Part shown: piece by piece, positions 34,750-45,032 of the stretch | How positions within the stretch are numbered: position 1 is the stretch's first letter | How the letters are laid out: each line of letters starts with the position of its first letter | Assembly (NCBI RefSeq): GCF_031454155.1 | Contig: NZ_JAVDQG010000001.1 | Coordinates: 62,001-126,000 of the forward strand | From: Desmospora profundinema | GTDB taxonomy: Bacteria > Bacillota > Bacilli > Thermoactinomycetales > DSM-45169 | DNA: 64,000 nucleotides | Direction of reading: 5' to 3' | The notes under the pieces: model-generated | Told to the model about the DNA's origin: nothing | Databases searched by the model: none | What the model saw: only the letters and a program-made list of their open reading frames with translations | Position numbers and translations under genes: made by a program

Positions 34750-35301
34750 TCATCCTGAATGAATGGAACCCGCTCGGTAAGCGGTGGGAGTTTGGCCTAC
34801 TTGTCGCCGAAAGACGGCGGAAAAGTGAGAGGGGGTGGCAAACCCCGTTTCCTGTGCGATTTGCGTGATGGTTTTGTCGGTGGTAAGCAGCTGGTTTCGG
34901 GCGACGGAAAGCCGCTTGCACAGAAGAGCTTGAGCGGGTGTCATTCCAGTCCATCGTTTAAAGGTGCGATGGAGGTGATACGGATTGATCCGGATTTCCC
35001 CAGCCACTTTCTTTAAGCTCAACGGTTCCGCATAGCGTGACGCGATCAAGCGGTGAACCTCGCGGACGAGGTCTTTTCCGACTTCCCAGTCGGGGTTGTC
35101 GGGCTGGCATCGCTTGCAGGGGCGAAACCCTTCCCGGATCGCGGCAGTAGGAGATCCGAATATCCGGACATGCTCTTTTTTGGGTGTTCGTGATTGACAC
35201 GAGGGTTTACAAAAAATGGACGTCGTGACGACACCATAGAAAAACTGTCCGTCATAGGAAGAATCGGATGTGAGAATAGCTTGCCATTGATACGCTTCCA
35301 T
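34750..35301 (-). CDS. adaA: Methylphosphotriester-DNA methyltransferase / AraC-type activator
   Basis: 183 residues from ATG 35301, 6 bases after AGGGGAG. The N-terminal Ada zinc domain has the four cysteines: FCKPSCQSR and FRPCKRCQPDNPDW, the first being the methyl acceptor. The C-terminal ~100 residues form an AraC DNA-binding domain (PLSLKKVAGEIRINPYHLHR, then TQIAQETGFATPSHFSAVF). Methylation of the first cysteine converts such proteins into activators of their own operon. Upstream ATG 35334 was not chosen because no ribosome site precedes it. Confidence 0.92.
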   Translation of the reverse strand: MEAYQWQAILTSDSSYDGQFFYGVVTTSIFCKPSCQSRTPKKEHVRIFGSPTAAIREGFRPCKRCQPDNPDWEVGKDLVREVHRLIASRYAEPLSLKKVAGEIRINPYHLHRTFKRWTGMTPAQALLCKRLSVARNQLLTTDKTITQIAQETGFATPSHFSAVFRRQVGQTPTAYRAGSIHSG

Positions 35302-35430
35302 CACTGGCTCCCCTTTTCTGTTCATTGTAACCAACCTTGCCCCTGCTGGGCAGAGGAGAAAAATGAGAAGTCAATCGTTGGATAGCGGGGAGGGGGGACG
35401 TTCTTCCTGTGGAAGACTGTTTTCCCTCCT

Positions 35431-35462
35431 AAAAAAAACAACACCTTCCGACAGGAAGGCGT
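35431..35462 (-). terminator. Terminator of the ferritin-like gene
   Basis: Minus strand: ACGCCTTCC, loop TGTC, GGAAGGTGT, then a run of T residues broken by one G. Confidence 0.8.
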
Positions 35463-35478
35463 TCAAGGTAGGAGCGGA

Positions 35479-35931
35479 TTAGCCTTTGCAGCCGCAACTC
35501 TTTTTTGTCAGGAAGTACAAAAACCAAACCGCATGGTGCTGTTCATCAGCGGCGGCCCGTAGAAATTCATTCCGGATCGCAGGATCCGTTGCTTGATAAG
35601 CGATGTCCAGGTAAAAGTCCGTTGTCTCCTGTTCATCCTTAAAGGCAAATTCCAGTCCTTCTCTGTACTGCTGGGGACAGGGTTCCGTGATGGACGGATG
35701 GTGTTGTCGACCGGTTAATCGCATGTAAATGGCAGAAAAGGCTTGATAGTGGCGCACTTCATCCTGCCGGATTTCTAAAATCTGCTTCCGTTCCTCTTCG
35801 GTAGGTGCGATGCTTGCCAGATAACCGTAACAGGCGATGGCGCTGTATTGACCATCGATCGCCTTGGCGATTTTATCAGCCAGCCCGATGTCCCGTTTTC
35901 GTTGAAGGATGGAGTGAGGAATAGAGTACAA
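35479..35931 (-). CDS. Ferritin-like (rubrerythrin-type) protein
   Basis: 150 residues, all helical in pattern. Metal-ligand-like motifs lie in the usual four-helix spacing: IRQDEVRHYQAF with ExxH, FKDEQETTDFYLDIA, and AADEQHHAVWFLYF. The first helix has Q where a ligand E would be (DGQYSAIACY), so the di-iron site may be incomplete. The C-terminus ends in a CxC (KKSCGCKG). No rubredoxin-type cysteine domain. Proteins of this size occur in Bacilli with suggested roles in peroxide handling or spores; I cannot fix the function. Confidence 0.75.
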   Translation of the reverse strand: MYSIPHSILQRKRDIGLADKIAKAIDGQYSAIACYGYLASIAPTEEERKQILEIRQDEVRHYQAFSAIYMRLTGRQHHPSITEPCPQQYREGLEFAFKDEQETTDFYLDIAYQATDPAIRNEFLRAAADEQHHAVWFLYFLTKKSCGCKG

Positions 35932-36034
35932 GGCAGATTCCTCCCCTGGGGTTGCTCGGGACAGTATATGTGCGGATCACGGGCGGTGTACCTGTTTACA
36001 GGATGGTTACCGGGATCCAAGCCGGCCGTTGGTG

Positions 36035-36175
36035 CTATCTCCACATTTCCATCCATAAGGCACCTGCCGCTGTCACCGTCACGGCGATGACGATCCAGAC
36101 AACCATCCGTTTTAAGTCGGACATTACAATGACCTTCTCATCCATGCCTTTTTGGGCTAATCGTCTTTTTTTCAT
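36035..36175 (-). CDS. Small membrane protein, 46 residues
   Basis: ATG 36175 follows AAAAGGGGATG at good spacing. The basic N-terminus MKKRRLAQKGMDEKVIV is followed by one transmembrane helix, MVVWIVIAVTVTAAGALWM. It starts 15 bases after the stop of the hypothetical gene at 36191-36385 and is probably co-transcribed. No family recognised. Confidence 0.55.
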   Translation of the reverse strand: MKKRRLAQKGMDEKVIVMSDLKRMVVWIVIAVTVTAAGALWMEMWR

Positions 36176-36190
36176 TGATTTCATCCCCTT

Positions 36191-36385
36191 TTATACCCGG
36201 GGCGAACCGAATTTCGGTTTCCCCCACACGGCCCAGACCTGACCATGGGGGACCACCCGAGTAATGCGGTGGCCGAATCGAATCGTTCCCGGCTGAAACT
36301 GCATGGGAGAAAGCCGGGTATAACAGGCGATCTGTTCCCCCTTGAGTTTCCATAGCCATCCTTTGAGCAGTTGCAATTGAATCAC
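36191..36385 (-). CDS. Hypothetical protein, 64 residues
   Basis: GTG 36385 to TAA 36191. The short product has a beta-like pattern with several tryptophans (GWLWKLKGEQIACY, then RFGHRITRVV and VWAVWGKPKFG). No clear ribosome site precedes the GTG, so the start is uncertain. Support comes from its compact composition and from the well-formed ribosome site for the next gene directly after its stop. I do not recognise it. Confidence 0.4.
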   Translation of the reverse strand: MIQLQLLKGWLWKLKGEQIACYTRLSPMQFQPGTIRFGHRITRVVPHGQVWAVWGKPKFGSPRV

Positions 36386-36491
36386 CGCTTACAGGATCGA
36401 CGAAATGGAAGGCGATTATTCCCCTGTTTTCGCATCGGTTGACGGCTGATTTCTCCTGTGGTTGAATCGTTTCAACAGAGGAGGGGCGAAC

Positions 36492-37121
36492 ATGGATGGA
36501 ATGATGATTCTGTCGTTTATCGGTTTGGCGGTGTTGCTGACATTGGCACCCGGTCCGGATATCCTGTTTGTCATTACGCAGAGCATCGCCAGCAGTCGGC
36601 AGGCTGGAATCGCCATCGCTCTCGGACTGTGTTCCGGGTTGTTGGTGCACACCGTTTTTGCGGCGGTGGGCGTATCGGCAATCCTGCACCAGTCGGCGAC
36701 GGCATTCCAGGCGGTCAAAATGGCGGGTGCGGCTTATCTGTTGTTTTTGGCATGGCAATCCTGGCGGACAAGTCGACAGGCTTCCTTGAAAGAAGCGTCC
36801 TCAGCTGCGGGGCAGGGGTTTATTGCGTTATACCGTCGGGGGGTTTGGATGAATCTGCTGAATCCCAAGGTATCCCTCTTTTTTCTGGCTTTCTTGCCTC
36901 AGTTCATTACGCCCGGGGGAGCACCGGTATCGTTGCAAATGATGGTGTTGGGGCTGCTGTTCCTGGCACAGGCCTTGGCTGTTTTTGTCATGGTGGCATG
37001 GTTGGCGCAACGCCTGGGTGCCGCTCTGTTCCGCAACCCGGGGTGGGCGAAGCCCATTGAACGGGTGAAAGCGGGAATCTATGCCTGGTTGGGGATTCGG
37101 GTGGCATTATTGGAACAGTAG
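36492..37121 (+). CDS. LysE/RhtB-family amino-acid exporter
   Basis: 209 residues from ATG 36492 behind GAGGAGGGG. Six hydrophobic segments in the LysE pattern, with the family's LAPGPDILFVITQS near the N-terminus, GLCSGLLVHTVFAAVG, and GVWMNLLNPKVSLFFLAFLPQF in the middle. These proteins export amino acids such as homoserine, threonine or lysine across the membrane. The substrate is not evident; a homoserine-exporting role would fit the homoserine dehydrogenase 4 kb away but this is speculation. Ends at a long hairpin. Confidence 0.88.
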   Translation: MDGMMILSFIGLAVLLTLAPGPDILFVITQSIASSRQAGIAIALGLCSGLLVHTVFAAVGVSAILHQSATAFQAVKMAGAAYLLFLAWQSWRTSRQASLKEASSAAGQGFIALYRRGVWMNLLNPKVSLFFLAFLPQFITPGGAPVSLQMMVLGLLFLAQALAVFVMVAWLAQRLGAALFRNPGWAKPIERVKAGIYAWLGIRVALLEQ

Positions 37122-37184
37122 AGAAAGCGGGCTCCCGGTAGCAATCGCGGATACAGGGAAGCGCTGATTCAATATGAACGGACA

Positions 37185-37229
37185 GCACAAACAACCGCCG
37201 TGGTGTGAACTTGCGGCGGTTGTTTGTGC
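37185..37229. terminator. 16-bp perfect hairpin after the LysE-type gene
   Basis: GCACAAACAACCGCCG and its exact complement around a 13-base loop. As at 23397-23437 the outer stem is A-rich on one side and T-rich on the other (TTGTTTGT), so it is probably a bidirectional terminator without a free T-run. Confidence 0.65.
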
Positions 37230-37334
37230 CAACGGACTAGTCCATTTGTAATATTAATTTAATACTATTGTATTATTATCGAAACGAATATTCTGTATAT
37301 TCTATATAAATCCGTTTTACAAAGGAGAATCATC

Positions 37335-37481
37335 ATGACTTACATAATCCCAGTGGTGATGCTGTTGCTTTTGTTGCCGATTTGGACATTTAAGGTGGCC
37401 GCCGGGTTTTTGGGAATGGTGCAGATGATGGCGGATTTCGAAAGCCGGCAACGGAGAGTCAATCCGGTTTCTTCGAAATAG
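37335..37481 (+). CDS. Small membrane protein, 48 residues
   Basis: ATG 37335 lies 7 bases after AAAGGAG. One N-terminal hydrophobic helix (MTYIIPVVMLLLLLPIW) is followed by a short amphipathic part with MVQMMADFES and a basic tail. AT-rich promoter-like sequence precedes it (37262-37310). No homologue recognised. Followed by a transcribed stretch without ORF that ends in a strong terminator. Confidence 0.55.
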   Translation: MTYIIPVVMLLLLLPIWTFKVAAGFLGMVQMMADFESRQRRVNPVSSK

Positions 37482-37718
37482 GAGGTTTACCGATGATCTG
37501 AACTCTTCCGGTCAACTGAAACCGGATGGGTCGGACAAGCTTAAGCAATGGATAAACCCATGGTTGGTAACAGCGGTATGATTTTATGTCAATAAAATTG
37601 ACATAAAAGAGGGTGATGGAAGAGTCAAGGTAAGTGCTTAGCACGCAGGGGAGTACGATAACAAATCCCCTATATAATAAGGAAGAAACTGATTGTTGGC
37701 TTTTTTCCCTCAAATGAA
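37482..37718 (+). ncRNA. Candidate untranslated RNA or long 3' leader
   Basis: No coding frame of note, yet the stretch ends in a strong plus-strand terminator (37719-37762) and contains an 11-bp perfect inverted repeat TTTATGTCAAT / ATTGACATAAA (37583-37607). The right arm includes TTGACA. It may be the 3' UTR of the 48-codon gene or an independent RNA. Low confidence. Confidence 0.3.
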
Positions 37719-37762
37719 GACTCCACTATGAATGTGTTTATTCATGGTGGAGTCTGTTTTTT
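37719..37762 (+). terminator. Strong rho-independent terminator
   Basis: GACTCCACTATGAAT, loop GTGTTT, ATTCATGGTGGAGTC (15 positions, one mismatch), then TGTTTTTT. The T-run is on the plus strand only, so it ends plus-strand transcription and not that of gltC. Confidence 0.85.
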
Positions 37763-37800
37763 CATCCTGTCGTGTGAAGGAAATTGACATTTGAAACGGG

Positions 37801-38706
37801 TTATTCCCGGAATTGGTTTAGGTTGGCGAAGAATTCCTGCAGAAACTCATAAAACAGCTTTTCCGATGGGGGAAGCTCCCGGTTGGTGGGGATGATGACG
37901 CCAACGGTGCGGTTCAGTTCCGGTTCGCTTACCGGGATTTTGACGGTACCTCGGGGAACACGGTCCATCAAGGTAATTTCCGGCAGGATAGTGACTCCCA
38001 GGCCAGCAGCGACCAATCCTTTGATGGCGTCGATATCCTCACCTTCAAAGGAGATCTGCGGCTCAAATCCCATCTGGTGACAGGCATCTACCACTAGACG
38101 ATTCAGGACAAATCCGGATGGGAACAGAACGAAGGACTGGTGTTGCAGCTGATCCAAGCGCAGAGCCGGATGATCCGACAAGTCGTGGTTGGAAGGGAGC
38201 AGGGCCACCAGTTTTTCCGAGAAAAAGATGTGTCCTTGGTATTCCTTTTCATCTGTAGGGACGGGAGCGATAAAGCTGAGTTCCACCTCCCCTTTGACGA
38301 CTGAGTCAATCAGCTGCCGGAAGGCTCCCTGCCGTAGTTGAAATCCAATTTGAGGATAGCGCGCCCGAAAAGCGGAGATCACGGTGGGCAGGATGTGGGA
38401 GGCGAGACTGCTGGGAAAACCCAGTCGGATCGTTCCCCGTTCAGGGTCCAAGAATTCGTCGATTTCATGTTTGGCTTTTTCAATTTCCCGCACGGATGCT
38501 TCGGCATGCTCCAGAAAAATGCGCCCCATCGGGGTGAGGCGTACATTCCGCCCTTCCCGGACAAACAGGCGAACCCCCAATTCCGCTTCCAGGTTGGCGA
38601 TTTGGCGGCTGACCGCCGATTGGGCCACATGAAGGGCATGAGCCGCTTCTGTCACATGCTCCCGCCGGGCTACCTCGATAAAGTACTGGATTTGTCTCCA
38701 TTCCAT
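37801..38706 (-). CDS. gltC: LysR-family regulator of glutamate synthase
   Basis: 301 residues. N-terminal LysR helix-turn-helix: MEWRQIQYFIEVARREHVTE, AAHALHVAQSAVSRQIANLE. The effector domain follows (GTIRLGFPSSLASHILP). It is divergent from gltA, as gltC is in Bacillus subtilis, and the shared 180-base gap contains an exact Bacillus-type GltC dyad (38725-38739). In B. subtilis GltC activates gltAB when 2-oxoglutarate is high and ammonium-derived glutamate low; the same is expected here by synteny and operator. Confidence 0.92.
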   Translation of the reverse strand: MEWRQIQYFIEVARREHVTEAAHALHVAQSAVSRQIANLEAELGVRLFVREGRNVRLTPMGRIFLEHAEASVREIEKAKHEIDEFLDPERGTIRLGFPSSLASHILPTVISAFRARYPQIGFQLRQGAFRQLIDSVVKGEVELSFIAPVPTDEKEYQGHIFFSEKLVALLPSNHDLSDHPALRLDQLQHQSFVLFPSGFVLNRLVVDACHQMGFEPQISFEGEDIDAIKGLVAAGLGVTILPEITLMDRVPRGTVKIPVSEPELNRTVGVIIPTNRELPPSEKLFYEFLQEFFANLNQFRE

Positions 38707-38724
38707 CGCATACCCATCCCATTC

Positions 38725-38739
38725 ATCTCATTTTGAGAT
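38725..38739. promoter_or_regulatory. GltC-binding dyad
   Basis: ATCTCATTTTGAGAT, a perfect dyad (ATCTCA / TGAGAT) identical in form to the GltC box I of Bacillus subtilis. It lies 19 bases from the gltC start and about 20 bases upstream of the gltA -35. Confidence 0.8.
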
Positions 38740-38760
38740 CGTTTATATCTTAATTATATA

Positions 38761-38789
38761 TTGTTACTATCAATCGCGGCAATTACAAT
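38761..38789 (+). promoter_or_regulatory. gltA promoter
   Basis: TTGTTA (38761-38766), 17-base spacer, TACAAT (38784-38789). The leader before the gltA ATG has a small hairpin GGGTG / CACCC near 38829-38843. Confidence 0.6.
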
Positions 38790-38886
38790 TAAAACCACCA
38801 ACTTGATGAGTGAAAACACTGTTGGGGCGGGTGCTGAACACCCGGACTCCGACGGAAGAGACAGAACTTTATGAGAGGTGAGTACC

Positions 38887-41800
38887 ATGGCCCATCACGG
38901 GTTTCCACAAAATCAAGGCCTTTACGATCGGGGATTTGAGCATGACGCCTGTGGGGTAGGCTTTGTCGCCAACCTCAGAAAAAGTGCATCCCATGCGATC
39001 GTGGAACAAGGATTGGAAATTCTTCGCCGACTGGTGCACCGGGGAGGACAACGGGATCCGGAAACCGGCGATGGGTCCGGAATCATGCTTCAGCTTCCCC
39101 ACGATTTTTTCCGGAAAGCGAGCAGTCAGTGGGGAGTCGAATTGCCGAAACCTGGCCGTTACGGGGTGGGAATGCTGTTTTTACCCCGAGATCCGAAACA
39201 GCGTGCGGCGTGTGAGCGTGAACTGGAGACCATCATCGCGGAAGAGAACAAGCGCCTGTTAGGTTGGCGTGATGTACCGGTGGATGAACAAGCCATCGGG
39301 AAAACGGCTCGGGAAAGCCAACCCTTTATCCGGCAGGTGTTTATCGGCGCGGAAGGGGAGTGGGAGAGCTCTCTCGCGTTTGAACGGAAGTTGTATGTGA
39401 TCCGCAAGCGATTTGAAAAAGCGGTGGGCGATGACGTCTACGTCGTCAGCCTCTCCAGCCGCACGATCGTATACAAAGGGCTGCTGACACCGGGACAGGT
39501 GGATGCGTTTTATCTGGATCTGAAGGATCCGTCGTTTAAGTCCGTTTTCTCCATGGTGCACAACCGCTTCAGCACCAATACGTTCCCCAGCTGGGAGCGG
39601 GCCCACCCCAACCGCTATTTATTGCATAACGGGGAGATCAACACCTTGCGGGGAAATGTCAACTGGATGCTGGCCAGGGAGAAGATGTTCGCCACGGATG
39701 CATTCGGAGAGGATCTAAAGCATGTGCTGCCCGTGATGAACCTGGAAGGAAGCGACTCATCTATCCTGGATAACTGCTTCGAGTTCCTGGCGTTGGCTGG
39801 TCGTTCCCTGCCCCACGTGGCCATGATGATGATCCCGGAGCCCTGGGATCAAAACGCACATATGGCCAATCCCCTGCGCAAGGCGTTTTATGAATACCAC
39901 AGCTGCCTGATGGAGCCCTGGGACGGTCCTACGGCCATCGCCTTCTCCGACGGTCGCCAGATCGGGGCGGTGCTGGATCGGAACGGGCTGCGACCGGCTC
40001 GTTACTATGAGACAACCGACGGTACTCTGATCTTTTCGTCCGAAGTGGGGGTCGTGGATGTACCGGCAGATCGGATCGTCCGCAAGGGACGGCTGGAACC
40101 GGGCCGGATGCTGCTCGCCGACCTGGAGGATGGCCGCATCGTCGATGACAACGAGTTGAAAGAACGGATCGCCCGGGAACATCCGTACCGCCAGTGGTTG
40201 GATGCGCATCTGTTGCCGGTGGATAAACTGCCGGGCCGGATGCCTCAGCCGGAGTTGGATGGCGATGAGCTTCTGCAATTGCAGCAAGCATATGGATACA
40301 CCTACGAAGAGCTGACCAAAAATCTCGCGCCCATGGTGACGGAAGGAAAAGATCCGATCGGTTCCATGGGGAATGATACGCCCTTGGCGGTGTTGTCTGA
40401 CCGTCCACAGCTTCTATACAACTATTTTAAACAATCCTTTGCCCAGGTGACCAACCCGCCGATCGACGCCATTCGGGAAGCGTGTGTCACTTCCACCCTG
40501 ACCAATCTGGGGGCGGAAGGCAACCTGTTGGATCCGCGACCGGAGCATTGCCGCCGTATTCGGTTGGCTACACCGATCATTTCCGATGAAGATTGTGCCA
40601 AGTTGCGTGACAATCCCCATAAGGAGTTCCGCTCCCGCACCTTGAGCATCCTGTTTGAGACGGAACAGGGAACAGAGGCGTTGGAACCGGCGCTGGAGGC
40701 TTTGTTTAACGAAGCGGACCGGGCGATTGAAGAGGGCTGCACCCTTTTATTCCTGTCGGACCGGGGGATCAACGAAAAACGGGCAGCGATTCCGACGTTG
40801 CTGGCGGTGAGCGGGCTGCACCATCACTTGGTGCGAAACGGCACCCGTACCCGTGTCAGCTTGATTGTGGAGTCGGGGGAGCCCCGGGATGTGCATCAGC
40901 TAGCCATGTTGCTGGGATACGGTGCGGACGCCATCAACCCCTACCTGGCGTTGGCTACCTTGCGAAACCTGGTGCGGGAAGGGAGTATCGACGGCTTTTC
41001 GGAAGAACAGGCAGTCAAGCGATATCTGAAAAGCGCGACCGACGGGATCGTCAAAGTCATGTCCAAGATGGGGATCGCCACCATTCAAAGCTACCGCGGT
41101 GCCCAGATTTTTGAGGCAATCGGGGTGGCACGGGAAGTCATCGATCGTTACTTTACCCGGACCACTTCCCAGATCGGGGGAATCGGGCTGGATGTCATTG
41201 CCCGGGAAACCTTGATGCGTCATGGGGATGCTTTCCATGGACGGGAGCATCGCGAGTACGGTCTGGAGACGGGAAGCGAGCTTCAATGGCGGCGCAATGG
41301 GGAATATCACGCTTTTGATCCCGTCACGATCCACACGTTGCAGCAGGCATGCCGCAAAGAGGATTATGAAACCTTCCGCAAATACTCCCACATGATAGAT
41401 GAGGAAAACCTGGCGTTTCTGCGGGGGCTGTTGGACTTTGACACCGAGCGGGAGCCGATTCCTCTGGAAGAGGTGGAGTCTGTCGAATCGATCGTCCGCC
41501 GCTTCAAAACGGGTGCCATGTCTTATGGGGCCCTGAGTGGGGAAGCCCATGAAGCGTTGGCCATCGCCATGAACCGCCTGGGCGGGAAGAGCAACAGCGG
41601 AGAAGGGGGAGAAGACCCGGACCGTTTCACTCCTGATGAAAACGGAGATTTGCGCCGCAGTGCCATTAAACAGGTGGCGTCGGGCCGATTCGGGGTGTCG
41701 AGCCATTACCTGGTAAATGCGGATGAAATCCAGATCAAGATGGCACAAGGGGCCAAACCGGGTGAGGGTGGCCAGCTGCCCGGCAACAAGGTGTATCCTT

Positions 41801-43479
41801 GGATCGCCGATGTGAGGGGGTCCACTCCGGGAGTGGGGCTGATCTCTCCTCCGCCTCACCATGATATTTACTCCATCGAGGATTTGGCTCAGTTGATCCA
41901 TGATTTAAAAAATGCCAATCCGGACGCCAAAATCAATGTGAAGCTGGTTTCCAAACCGGGAGTGGGCACGATTGCCGCAGGGGTGGCAAAGGGATTGGCT
42001 GATGTGATCATGATCAGCGGCTACGAAGGAGGAACCGGTGCCTCCCCGCGGACCAGCATCAAACATGCCGGTTTGCCCTGGGAATTGGGATTAGCGGAGG
42101 CTCATCAAACTCTGCTTTTGAACGGTCTGCGTGATCGAGTCACCCTGGAGACCGACGGTAAGATGATGACCGGCCGGGATGTGGTGGTGGCCGCCCTCCT
42201 CGGAGCGGAGGAGTACGGGTTTTCGACGGCGCCACTGGTTGTATTGGGTTGTATCATGATGCGTGCCTGTCATCTGGATACCTGTCCGGTGGGAGTGGCT
42301 ACGCAAAATCCCGAGCTGCGCAACAAGTTCAGGGGCAACCCGGACCATGTGGTGAACTTTATGCGGTTCGCCGCTCAGGAAGTGCGGGAGATTCTGGCCC
42401 GGTTGGGCTTCCGCAGCTTGGATGAGATCATCGGACGCAGCGATATCCTGAAGGTGCATGAGCGAGCAAAAACCCATTGGAAAGCGAAGCATCTCGATCT
42501 GACCCCGCTTCTTCACCAGCCGGATGTTCCGCTGCAAGTGGGTCAATACGGGAAGAAGATACAGGATCACCATCTGGATGAAGCGCTGGATCGGAGCCGG
42601 TTGGTACCCTTGGCTCTCCCTGCGCTGGAACGGAAAGAACCGGTGGAAGCGACGCTTCCGATCCGCAGCACAGATCGGGTGGCCGGAACCCTGTTGGGTA
42701 GTGAGGTAACCAAACGTTTTGGGGTCGAAGGATTGCCTGAGGATACCATTCGATTCCACTTTCATGGATCGGCGGGTCAGAGCTTTGGAGCATTCCTGCC
42801 GAAAGGGATCACCCTTTCTCTGGAAGGCGATGCCAACGACTATGTGGGTAAAGGACTTTCCGGAGGCAAGATCGCCGTCCGTCCGCCGCGTGTGTCGCCA
42901 TTCGTCCCGGAGGAGAATGTTGTAATCGGCAATGTGGCCTTTTACGGTGCCACCGCCGGTGAAGCCTACATCCAGGGAATGGCGGGAGAGCGCTTTTGCG
43001 TCCGCAACAGCGGCGTCCATGCCGTCGTTGAGGGTGTTGGAGATCACGGCTGTGAATATATGACCGGAGGACGGGTGGTCATCCTGGGGCCGGTGGGCAA
43101 AAACTTTGCGGCCGGGATGTCAGGGGGAGTCGCCTACGTGTTGGCGGAAGACTTCGATGCTTTTGCAGACCGCTGCAATCGGGAGCTGGTCTGGTTGGAA
43201 GGACTGAAAGACCTGGAGGAAGCGGAATCGGTCCGGGAGCTCGTCCACCGTCACGTGCTTCATACCGGAAGCTCTCACGGGCAGCGGGTGCTGGCCAACT
43301 GGGAGTCGTCGGTGCGTCACCTGGTCAAGGTGATTCCGCGGGATTACAAACAAATGCTGGATTCCATCGATCAATTGATTCAGAGCGGCATGGATCGGGA
43401 AGAGGCGGTTGCCAAGGCCTTTGAACGAAAGACCAAAGGCGGTCCCTCGTCTCCTTCCCGACAGCCGGTGCTGACGTGA
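38887..43479 (+). CDS. gltA: Glutamate synthase (NADPH), large subunit
   Basis: 1530 residues from ATG 38887 (AGAGGTG 8 bases ahead; GTG 38878 overlaps it). The catalytic N-terminal cysteine of the glutaminase domain follows a short propeptide in [28 protein letters not shown] belongs to the same domain. The synthase domain carries the FMN region around [15 protein letters not shown] and the 3Fe-4S cysteines in [19 protein letters not shown]. The C-terminal beta-helix domain has repeated G motifs ([11 protein letters not shown]). It transfers the glutamine amide to 2-oxoglutarate in the cytoplasm with the small subunit. Controlled by the divergent gltC. Confidence 0.98.
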   Translation: MAHHGFPQNQGLYDRGFEHDACGVGFVANLRKSASHAIVEQGLEILRRLVHRGGQRDPETGDGSGIMLQLPHDFFRKASSQWGVELPKPGRYGVGMLFLPRDPKQRAACERELETIIAEENKRLLGWRDVPVDEQAIGKTARESQPFIRQVFIGAEGEWESSLAFERKLYVIRKRFEKAVGDDVYVVSLSSRTIVYKGLLTPGQVDAFYLDLKDPSFKSVFSMVHNRFSTNTFPSWERAHPNRYLLHNGEINTLRGNVNWMLAREKMFATDAFGEDLKHVLPVMNLEGSDSSILDNCFEFLALAGRSLPHVAMMMIPEPWDQNAHMANPLRKAFYEYHSCLMEPWDGPTAIAFSDGRQIGAVLDRNGLRPARYYETTDGTLIFSSEVGVVDVPADRIVRKGRLEPGRMLLADLEDGRIVDDNELKERIAREHPYRQWLDAHLLPVDKLPGRMPQPELDGDELLQLQQAYGYTYEELTKNLAPMVTEGKDPIGSMGNDTPLAVLSDRPQLLYNYFKQSFAQVTNPPIDAIREACVTSTLTNLGAEGNLLDPRPEHCRRIRLATPIISDEDCAKLRDNPHKEFRSRTLSILFETEQGTEALEPALEALFNEADRAIEEGCTLLFLSDRGINEKRAAIPTLLAVSGLHHHLVRNGTRTRVSLIVESGEPRDVHQLAMLLGYGADAINPYLALATLRNLVREGSIDGFSEEQAVKRYLKSATDGIVKVMSKMGIATIQSYRGAQIFEAIGVAREVIDRYFTRTTSQIGGIGLDVIARETLMRHGDAFHGREHREYGLETGSELQWRRNGEYHAFDPVTIHTLQQACRKEDYETFRKYSHMIDEENLAFLRGLLDFDTEREPIPLEEVESVESIVRRFKTGAMSYGALSGEAHEALAIAMNRLGGKSNSGEGGEDPDRFTPDENGDLRRSAIKQVASGRFGVSSHYLVNADEIQIKMAQGAKPGEGGQLPGNKVYPWIADVRGSTPGVGLISPPPHHDIYSIEDLAQLIHDLKNANPDAKINVKLVSKPGVGTIAAGVAKGLADVIMISGYEGGTGASPRTSIKHAGLPWELGLAEAHQTLLLNGLRDRVTLETDGKMMTGRDVVVAALLGAEEYGFSTAPLVVLGCIMMRACHLDTCPVGVATQNPELRNKFRGNPDHVVNFMRFAAQEVREILARLGFRSLDEIIGRSDILKVHERAKTHWKAKHLDLTPLLHQPDVPLQVGQYGKKIQDHHLDEALDRSRLVPLALPALERKEPVEATLPIRSTDRVAGTLLGSEVTKRFGVEGLPEDTIRFHFHGSAGQSFGAFLPKGITLSLEGDANDYVGKGLSGGKIAVRPPRVSPFVPEENVVIGNVAFYGATAGEAYIQGMAGERFCVRNSGVHAVVEGVGDHGCEYMTGGRVVILGPVGKNFAAGMSGGVAYVLAEDFDAFADRCNRELVWLEGLKDLEEAESVRELVHRHVLHTGSSHGQRVLANWESSVRHLVKVIPRDYKQMLDSIDQLIQSGMDREEAVAKAFERKTKGGPSSPSRQPVLT

Positions 43480-43498
43480 AAAGGAGGGGAGTGGCTGG

Positions 43499-44974
43499 AT
43501 GGGAAAGTCGACGGGTTTCATGGAATATAACCGAAAGACGGCTGAGGAACGAAAACCTCTGACTCGCATCGGGGACTGGAGTGAGTACCAGCTGCCGATG
43601 CCGGAGGAAGAATTGAAAAGGCAGGGAGCCCGCTGCATGGACTGCGGCACTCCCTTCTGCCATACAGGCATTCCGATCAACGGAACGGACTCCGGTTGTC
43701 CATTGTACAACCTGATCCCGGAATGGAATGACTTGGTCTATCGGGGACGTTGGAAGGAAGCATTAGAACGGCTGTTGCATACCAATAACTTCCCCGAGTT
43801 TACCGGCCGTGTCTGTCCGGCTCCCTGTGAAGGGGCTTGTACCGTGGCGATTAACGATCCGGCGGTAGCCATTAAGAGCATTGAGCGGGAAATTATCGAC
43901 CGGGGCTTTGCGAAGGGGTGGATCGTTCCCCGGCCTCCGCAGACCCGGACAGGAAAACGGGTGGCGGTGATCGGTTCCGGTCCCGCCGGCTTGGCGGCTG
44001 CCGATCAGCTGAACCGGGCCGGGCATACCGTTACGGTCTACGAACGGGATGACCGGATCGGCGGTCTGCTGATGTATGGGATCCCCAATATGAAGCTGGA
44101 AAAAAGCCTGGTTGACCGCCGGGTGAACCTGTTGAAGGAAGAAGGCATTCTCTTTGTCACCAATACGGAAATCGGCAAGGATGTAGCCTTGGAGCAGCTG
44201 CGCGAGGAATTTGATGCAATCATCCTGTGCACTGGGGCACAGAAGCATCGGGAATTGCCAATCGAAGGGCGAGAGCTGGAGGGAATCCACCTGGCGATGC
44301 CTTATTTGACCCAAACCACCAAGGGATTGTTGGATCCCGGCTACCAGGCGGATATTACCGCTGAAGGGAAAGACGTGATCGTCATCGGCGGTGGGGATAC
44401 CGGTGCAGACTGTGTGGCATCGGCACTGCGGCAGCGCTGCAACAGTGTGGTCCAGTTTGGCCGTCACCCTCGTCTGCCCGATGAGCGAACGGAAGACAAT
44501 CCGTGGCCGGAGTATCCTTTCGTATTCTCTCTGGACTATGCCTACGAAGAAGCCAAGGCCCGCTTCGGTCGTGATCCTCGTCAGTATTCCATCATCACGA
44601 AACGGATCGTCGGGGATGAAAATGGCCATATCCGGGAGCTGCATACCGTGGAAGCGGAAAAAATTATGCAGGAAAACGGCGGATACTCGTTCCGGGAAAT
44701 TCCTGGATCCGAAAAGGTGTGGCCGACTCAGCTCGTTCTGATCGCCATTGGATTTGACGGTGCCGAAGACTCTATTCTGGAAGGATCGGGTCTTGCTCAT
44801 GAGCGGCGTAAGCTGAAAGCGGAATACGGCCAATACAACACCAATCTTGACGGGGTCTTCGCTGCAGGCGATGTCCGCCGTGGTCAAAGCCTCATCGTCT
44901 GGGCCATTCACGAAGGCCGTGAAGCCGCCCGCGAATGCGACCGTTTCTTAATGGGAACCACTCAATTACCGTAA
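43499..44974 (+). CDS. gltB: Glutamate synthase (NADPH), small subunit
   Basis: 491 residues. ATG 43499 follows AAAAGGAGGGG, 19 bases after the gltA stop. The N-terminal part has the cysteine clusters for 4Fe-4S centres (RCMDCGTPFCH and CPAPCEGACTVAI). FAD-binding VAVIGSGPAGLAAADQLNRAG and NADPH-binding VIVIGGGDTGADCVASALR follow. It passes electrons from NADPH to the large subunit. Followed by a bidirectional terminator. Confidence 0.97.
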   Translation: MGKSTGFMEYNRKTAEERKPLTRIGDWSEYQLPMPEEELKRQGARCMDCGTPFCHTGIPINGTDSGCPLYNLIPEWNDLVYRGRWKEALERLLHTNNFPEFTGRVCPAPCEGACTVAINDPAVAIKSIEREIIDRGFAKGWIVPRPPQTRTGKRVAVIGSGPAGLAAADQLNRAGHTVTVYERDDRIGGLLMYGIPNMKLEKSLVDRRVNLLKEEGILFVTNTEIGKDVALEQLREEFDAIILCTGAQKHRELPIEGRELEGIHLAMPYLTQTTKGLLDPGYQADITAEGKDVIVIGGGDTGADCVASALRQRCNSVVQFGRHPRLPDERTEDNPWPEYPFVFSLDYAYEEAKARFGRDPRQYSIITKRIVGDENGHIRELHTVEAEKIMQENGGYSFREIPGSEKVWPTQLVLIAIGFDGAEDSILEGSGLAHERRKLKAEYGQYNTNLDGVFAAGDVRRGQSLIVWAIHEGREAARECDRFLMGTTQLP

Positions 44975-44984
44975 TGAAATAAAA

Positions 44985-45015
44985 GAGCAGCCGGTAACCA
45001 CCGGCTGCTTTTTTA
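44985..45015. terminator. Bidirectional terminator after gltB
   Basis: AGCAGCCGGT, loop AACC, ACCGGCTGCT, TTTTTT, with AAAA on the other side. Shared by gltB and the convergent HTH-TPR gene. Confidence 0.9.
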
Positions 45016-45032
45016 TTTCCATCTCACACCGG

